Made by a program: the position numbers and the translations under genes. A DNA stretch of 64,000 nucleotides from Volutella citrinella (taxonomy: Eukaryota > Ascomycota > Sordariomycetes > Hypocreales > Nectriaceae). Shown piece after piece: positions 57,501 through 64,000 of the stretch. The notes under the pieces are model-generated. The model ran no database searches. It saw nothing but the letters and a program-made list of their open reading frames with translations, and was not told the DNA's origin. The stretch covers positions 868,001-932,000 of the forward strand of contig JAWZSP010000007.1 of assembly GCA_034401135.1 (NCBI GenBank), given 5' to 3'. Every line of letters starts with the position of its first letter. The first letter of the stretch is position 1.

Positions 57501-58292
57501 GAACAGTAACTACCACTCCTAACGAGCAGGCAGTGGCGTCTACTCTACAACCTCTTGACACCTTGACACCTTCAACTCGATTGGGACGGAGCCAAAAATA
57601 AGAGGCGCCCACCCGCCCGTCGAATCTCGCGCTGGCTGCCGGGCAGAAGGTTCGCTAGTGCAGCCCAGTCAAGATCGGGCAAGTCTTGTCGTTGTCTGGG
57701 CAGGGGTGCGACGTGGACTAAAATAACCGCTGCGCATCCACCATGCACCCACTGCAGCACGGCCACAGTGGCTGGTTGTCCCGAAAGTGGGAACCGCCAA
57801 GAACCCAAGTCCCAAAGGGCCAGAGCAGAGAGACCGAGGGGGGTGAGGTGCTTGCGGCACTGCCCATTGTGCCCTTTGAGTGTGTCTGCCAACAACGGAG
57901 AATAATTTGGGGGTTTGCTTGCAACCTGTGTAGGGATTGCAATGGCCCGCATATCTTCAATGCCCAAACTTTGCCAATACCATGACAATACCTTGCTCCA
58001 GAAGATGAGGCTCGCCTGGGACCCTGCTCAGCCAGGCCGTCCGTAGCAGGGTGTTGGCGGGATGTGGGAGGACAACCGCCAAGCAACAGCACACGAGGAT
58101 GGCGAAGCAGAAGGCAGGCTACGGCTCCGGTGCTCTCATATCGAGCGAGGAGTGCTCATTCGGAGCGGCTCCTCCTACTGACGGTACCAGCAATATTTGC
58201 GGTGCTCGAGGCAATCTGCCCAGTCACCGCAGAGGTTCGCAGTAATGGATGAAATGGTAGTGGACGCGGCTACAATTCGAGAATCTGTCGCC

Positions 58293-58316
58293 GGTTGCGT
58301 CTGCGGTTGCGTCTGC
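58293..58316. repeat. Two perfect 12-bp tandem copies (GGTTGCGTCTGC)
   Basis: Adjacent identical 12-mers followed by a GGC run, in the gene-poor stretch. A minor tandem duplication of no known function. Confidence 0.7.
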
Positions 58317-58478
58317 GGCGGCGGCAGTGCGGGAGGGTTCCAACGGAAACCGCAGTGCAGCCCCATCGACTTGAGGCAGTCGGACCCAGGCGACGAGTGG
58401 CTAGGGGAAGGCAGTGCCACACTAGTAATTACCAGGTATATCGCACGTCGACATTCACTGGGAATGGGAACAGCTGGT

Positions 58479-58505
58479 GGCCTCTGCGGCCTCTGCGGCC
58501 TCTGC
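58479..58505. repeat. Three perfect 9-bp tandem copies (GGCCTCTGC)
   Basis: Three exact head-to-tail 9-mers, with a partial fourth degenerate unit after them. They lie 160 nt from the 12-bp repeat. Confidence 0.7.
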
Positions 58506-59929
58506 AGTTTCTGCGGGCAGGCGGGCTCTGCTGGGGAGGGGGGTTTCCTGTGGCCTGGCCTGGCAGTTGCTAGAGTGCCTCGTCATCGCCCTCCAGACAA
58601 GCGTAGTAGCTGGGGCACGTACCAGCCCCAGGTACCGGTACATGCGCCTGGTCAAGGATCGAGTGACTCGCAACGCAGCGAAGCGACGCCCCAGGTGCCT
58701 AGAGGCAACTCAGTCCGTGGAATACGTCCTGTACGGTTGCGTATTCGTCGCCCCGAGGCTGCGCTACGAGTAATTTCATGGCCAGGCCCAGTGGTAATTG
58801 CCTTCCGTAGTACTGTATAGTTCGTTATGGCCTGGGGTCGATGGCAAGCCATATGCCCGCCATCGCGGCCGATTGAGTACAACCGTCGGCCGAAGCAGGA
58901 AATCAGAAGGCATCACCTGGGGCGGATATCAGCGGGGTTCCAGTAGACTTGGTCTTCACCGCAATAAGTTGGTGGTACATTGCGCAAGCAGCTGGGCCCG
59001 TCAAGTCAGCAGCAATCGCCAGGTGATGATGGTCTCGCCACTGGTTGCGCAAATCCCATAATCGGGGCCAATGCTTCCCCTCGGCCGTGTATGATCCTCA
59101 CGGTCATTTCCAAGTCGAATTCCTTTACGGTGATCGCGGATGAAATGCGCCATTACCAGCTTTGTCTGTGGCGGAGGGCTGATAATGCTTCAGCACCCCT
59201 TCCAGATCCACACAAGATCTCCGAGGCAATGCCCACCTCGAATCCTGATACAGGGCGACGGAGGGGACAGGCCCATCGGCGACGCCACTGGTGTACGTCT
59301 TTCAGATACGTAGGCCAGGATCAAATTTGAGGTTTGATGGCGAAAAACGAAGTGCTTGATGAATCGTCCCAACTCGCGGCAGCGTATGCAGTGCGAGATG
59401 CTGGCTGGGCCGACAAACATTGCCCGATCCAGCTTCGCGGCCATCCCCACCAGCGATTGCGTGGACTGCTGACATAGGAGCCCGTTGGTTGGACGCAAGC
59501 AAGGCCCGATGTACTCTGATTAATTGGCCAAGCAGTCAACCGCAAGCACGACGCCGCTCCTGCTGCCTGTCAATGGGTTTGGGAGCCGGGCGGGAGATGC
59601 CAGAGGAATGAACAGCACTGTAACAGCACTCTGGGCATCACTCGCACATCTCGTCCATTCCGTTGCGATGCCGCCAACCCATCTGGTCATCGGGATACCC
59701 GTCAGGACGAGCGGCTGAGGGGCAACCCGAACCAGAAAAGCAAGGTACAAGAGTACCCCAGCGGCGGTACCGGTACGTGGTCTTGCGCCCAAGTCGTCCC
59801 CACCCTTAACAGTGCGGGTCGCCATGATTGGTCGTGGCGCTGGCTGCTGACGCGTAAACTGCCATCGTACGCAGAACTGCGTAGGCCTGGGCAGGCGCGG
59901 ACTGGGACTGGAGTGGACAGGACAGACCT

Positions 59930-59953
59930 GAGCACACGCACGCACACGCACAC
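59930..59953. repeat. CA/CGCA microsatellite in PNG1 upstream region
   Basis: A short alternating ACACGC/ACGC run, followed at about 60028-60072 by degenerate CCTCTGC-type hexamers. Typical low-complexity promoter or leader sequence. Confidence 0.5.
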
Positions 59954-60581
59954 CCTCGCCCTCCCGAGACACCCCGTCCCTTTATCCCCTGGTCTACCCT
60001 CGCTCCCAGCCCAAGCCCATCCGCCTCCGCCTCTGCCTCTACCTCCACCTGCCTCTGCCTGTGCCTCTCAGCCAGCAGACCTCTTCTCGACACTTCCCTC
60101 CACCGTCTGCACGTCCGCTTCCACATTCGTCTTCCATCCGAACAACATCAAACATCCCCGCGACGACTTCCGACGGCAAGCGAAACTTCACCAACCCAGT
60201 CATCATCTGTCTTGTGTCGGCCGCGACCAGCGACTACGCTAGCAGGTCCAATTCGACGGGCGCCTACTAGGTCCCTGCGTTTCCGTGGTGGCAATTCCCA
60301 GAGGTCTACGCATCCTCGCAGCTGACGACGACACGACCTCAGCCGCGACGACACCTCCCCTCCGCGCTGACGAAGTCTCCTTTGGCATTCACTCTCTTAA
60401 CCCAGCCAAACCGGTCTCCGCTTCTGGATAACCTTCATCCGTCAACCGATCTCGAATCAATCCATCGACTCGATCCGCTCGAGCCTCAAACCAGACCCGA
60501 CTCATCTTCCCTAACCACACAACCTCCCTGCACGACGGCCTCCTCGACCTCAACCGCAGCCTTCGCGCTTTACCTTTCACC

Positions 60582-62074
<1,493 letters not shown>

Positions 62075-63437
62075 GGGATGAAGAAACTCCAGGAACTCCA
62101 GGCTTTACCCGTCCCTCATGTACCACCATAACCAACCACCAACCTTTCCCTCGTAGGGACGGGCACAGCGAATTCGACACTCACTTCTATCGACACTGTT
62201 GTGATACCCCGCGATGGCGCGCCACGACACACGCGGCAATGACGCCCCGACGAAGAAGAAAGCACTACACCATGGTGCTTTCCACCCACGATCGTCACAA
62301 TACCAGCTTCGACGACTCGACACGGCCATTCGTAATTTCCTTCACGTCTAATTCATCGAAACACCTTTGCCACAGCATAGACTCGGCGTTCGCCTCTTCA
62401 CGCCTGTGTCTTCCTTCGAGGAGCAGGCCGTGCCTACATACCACCACCTCAAATACACATTGACAACAACCAAAGCTTTCATACTCTGTCACCAACATAC
62501 TTTCACACAACAACCTTGCCATCTTTTTTTCTTCTTCTTTTCTATGTCTCTTGATATATAGGGGGCGCATTTGGCGGATGGATACATATATGAGTTTTTG
62601 TACTACGGGGAGTGTGGATGAAAGGGAGTCCCACGCTCCAGGCGTTCTGGCTGGTTTGGCTTCATTGTACCTGGGTTGCCACGAGCAACATGAAGCCACT
62701 TGGGGATGCTTAAAAGACAAGGGACTACTAGTTGAGATAGTTAGTACCGACTCAAATGCCAACAATGATGCATTTCAAATCATCCTCCTTGCATATGTGA
62801 CTTGATGGTGAACAAGCTCTCTTGTCGGGAGACTGTCAATGGGCTGAACGACAGAGAAGCGGCAGCCTAGAATGAGGGCAGATAAAGCGTCAAAGGGTGT
62901 CTTACATTAACCTAGTGCATACAATTCCAGGATGCTGAAGCCGACACTTTATCATCCAGCCCAGAGCAGAATAGAATCAGAAGATCATTTCAATTCCAGC
63001 GCATAGAGCTACCAACCACTTTCTTTACAACACAACATTTATCCGAGCGAGTCTCTGGTCGCACAAGGCCCCCAGCCTGAAGCAAAGGATGTTGACTGGC
63101 GCTGTCGGCCGCACTAGGCAGGCTCCACTATCGCTTGAAAGCGAAGACGCCGGGGTATGAAACCAACCTCAGTGCCTGTGACGCAGTCGCTTACCCTGGG
63201 GCACATTCAAACCGAACCATTGAGTCATTGAGATGAAGAAAGTTGCCGTTGAGCCTTTGATGAAATAAGGTGAGACTGAAGCAACAAGGTTGCAAGTGAG
63301 GGTTGAATTGAATCTGAAGCCGCATTCCACGTGACTTTGGCTTGCCATGATTCTTACAAACACGCCCAACACACTCTGGAGGGTATTCATCAAACTTCAA
63401 ACCCGCCTCATCCAGTCTCCCAACCGATCCGAGCAGT
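62075..63437. other. Intergenic region
   Basis: 3' flank of PNG1 and promoter of the next gene. Short random frames only. A pyrimidine run sits at 62524-62543. Confidence 0.5.
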
Positions 63438-64000
63438 ATGGGCTCCTCAGGGATGCAGATGTCCTCCGACATCAGATTCACCACGCCTGCCAAGCCTAGG
63501 ACGCCACGTCCGAGCCGCGCCCAGGTGTCCGGAACACCAACGCTCGGCCAAACCCCAGAGCAGCCCATCGACCTGACGGAGGATTCGCCACCGCGTGCTT
63601 CAACTGGGAAGCGCAAGGCAGAATGCAGTCTCATGAAGCAGTCTCCGTTGTCAGCGAAACGGGCCAAGGCTGTCGGAAAGCCTGCTGGCCCACCGCCCGA
63701 GAAGCGCCTCCGACGATTCAGACCGCATCCGCCGCAGTCATTCCACGAGGTCTACGCGCGGGCATTGAGTCAACGCTTCTATGTCCTCAGCCGCACCCGT
63801 GGCTGGGCCAGCGAGTGTCCCCAAGAAGTCGTGGAGATGACGGGCTCGACGGGTAATATCTACCACGTCACCGTTGGGCCCATCCCGAAGTGTACCTGTC
63901 CACACGCGGCCAAAGGCAACCAATGCAAGCACGTCGTCTATGTGAGTTATTCGAGCCCGATACCAGCTAGTTTCCTGGTTCTAATGGACTGTAGGTCATG
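63438..64000 (+). CDS. SWIM zinc-finger protein, 3' end outside window
   Basis: First exon 63438-63941 (168 codons), an intron 63942-63994 (GTGAGT...GTAG, 53 nt), then the start of a second exon reaching the window edge. Residues 1-100 are basic, Pro/Ser-rich and disordered. They contain QPIDLTEDSPP, which resembles a SUMO-interacting motif (hydrophobic core followed by acids), and Lys/Arg clusters that could be nuclear signals (GKRKAE, SAKRAKA, EKRLRRF). From about aa 110 an ordered part begins (FHEVYARALSQRFYVLSR). It ends in the SWIM zinc finger CTCPHAAKGNQCKH, matching C-x-C-x(n)-C-x-H. In fungi such SWIM domains are often followed by a RING finger, but that part is not in the window. SWIM domains bind DNA or protein partners. 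The exact role is unknown. Confidence 0.85.
   Translation, partial: MGSSGMQMSSDIRFTTPAKPRTPRPSRAQVSGTPTLGQTPEQPIDLTEDSPPRASTGKRKAECSLMKQSPLSAKRAKAVGKPAGPPPEKRLRRFRPHPPQSFHEVYARALSQRFYVLSRTRGWASECPQEVVEMTGSTGNIYHVTVGPIPKCTCPHAAKGNQCKHVVYVSYSSPIPASFLVLMDCRS

Larger units (their letters stand above)
54533..60581. other. 6 kb gene-poor stretch between UTP4 and PNG1
   Basis: No recognisable protein or RNA gene on either strand. Simple repeats are present (listed separately) and CT- and CA-rich leader-like sequence occupies the last 650 nt. Open frames such as 58197-58820 (+, 207 codons) have a Cys/Gly run derived from tandem repeats and no homology I can name. Confidence 0.5.

Noticed and set aside
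58197..58820. 207-codon plus-strand open frame
   Set aside because: Its Cys/Gly-rich segment is only the translation of short tandem repeats, and the rest has no protein-like pattern.

Overview
The window is nuclear DNA of a filamentous ascomycete, most likely a Sordariomycete and perhaps Hypocreales. Evidence: many short spliceosomal introns (46-75 nt, mostly GTATGT/GTAAGT/GTGAGT donors with CTAAC- or CTGAC-like branch sites); fungal-only families (HET, 2EXR, NmrA-like, AA9 LPMO); and a PNG1 whose catalytic Cys is replaced by Val, a state known from Neurospora. No rRNA, tRNA, CRISPR or intact transposon was recognised.

Layout. 1-942: 3' part of a proteinase K-type subtilase. 2295-3886 (-): squalene synthase ERG9. 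6268-8378 (+): HET-domain gene with a frameshift. 9214-10197 (+): possible tubby-C-like protein. 10467-11741 (-): 2EXR gene with an in-frame TAG. 13075-14818 (+): J-domain protein with DnaJ-X region. 16213-18411 (-): disordered protein with three FFYA repeats. 20394-21518 (+): IRC21-like cytochrome b5 protein, tail to tail with NBS1/Xrs2 (21657-24174, -). 24453-25586 (-): secreted intradiol dioxygenase. 26914-27213 (-): small zinc-ribbon protein. 29213-30417 (+): NmrA-like gene with a frameshift. 31324-32084 (-): AA9 LPMO. 32950-34443 (-): MCT-like MFS transporter. 35923-37251 (+): GT2-like reading frame with an internal TAA and no catalytic motifs. A 7.3 kb gene-poor stretch follows. 44590-45600 (+): acetate-transporter-like Ato/GPR1 protein. 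47495-49072 (+): soluble fumarate reductase. 49544-51036 (-): nicotinate phosphoribosyltransferase NPT1. 51837-54532 (+): UTP4. A 6 kb gene-poor stretch follows. 60582-62074 (+): PNG1. 63438-64000 (+): 5' part of a SWIM zinc-finger protein.

The window mixes intact housekeeping genes (sterol, NAD and ribosome biogenesis, DNA repair, chaperone, ERAD-linked) with accessory genes for secreted degradation (protease, LPMO, aromatic-ring dioxygenase) and allorecognition-type functions. All four visible reading-frame lesions (two single-base frameshifts, two in-frame stops) fall in accessory genes (HET, 2EXR, NmrA-like, GT2-like). Two AT-rich islands at about 27.83-28.01 and 30.60-30.88 kb bracket the NmrA-like gene, and 28.1-28.99 kb holds broken coding signal on the minus strand. 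Together these suggest an actively decaying, possibly RIP-affected accessory segment between conserved blocks. No complete new multi-gene system could be demonstrated. The best candidates for follow-up are the FFYA-repeat protein, the zinc-ribbon microprotein, the degenerate glycosyltransferase and the two long gene-free stretches.
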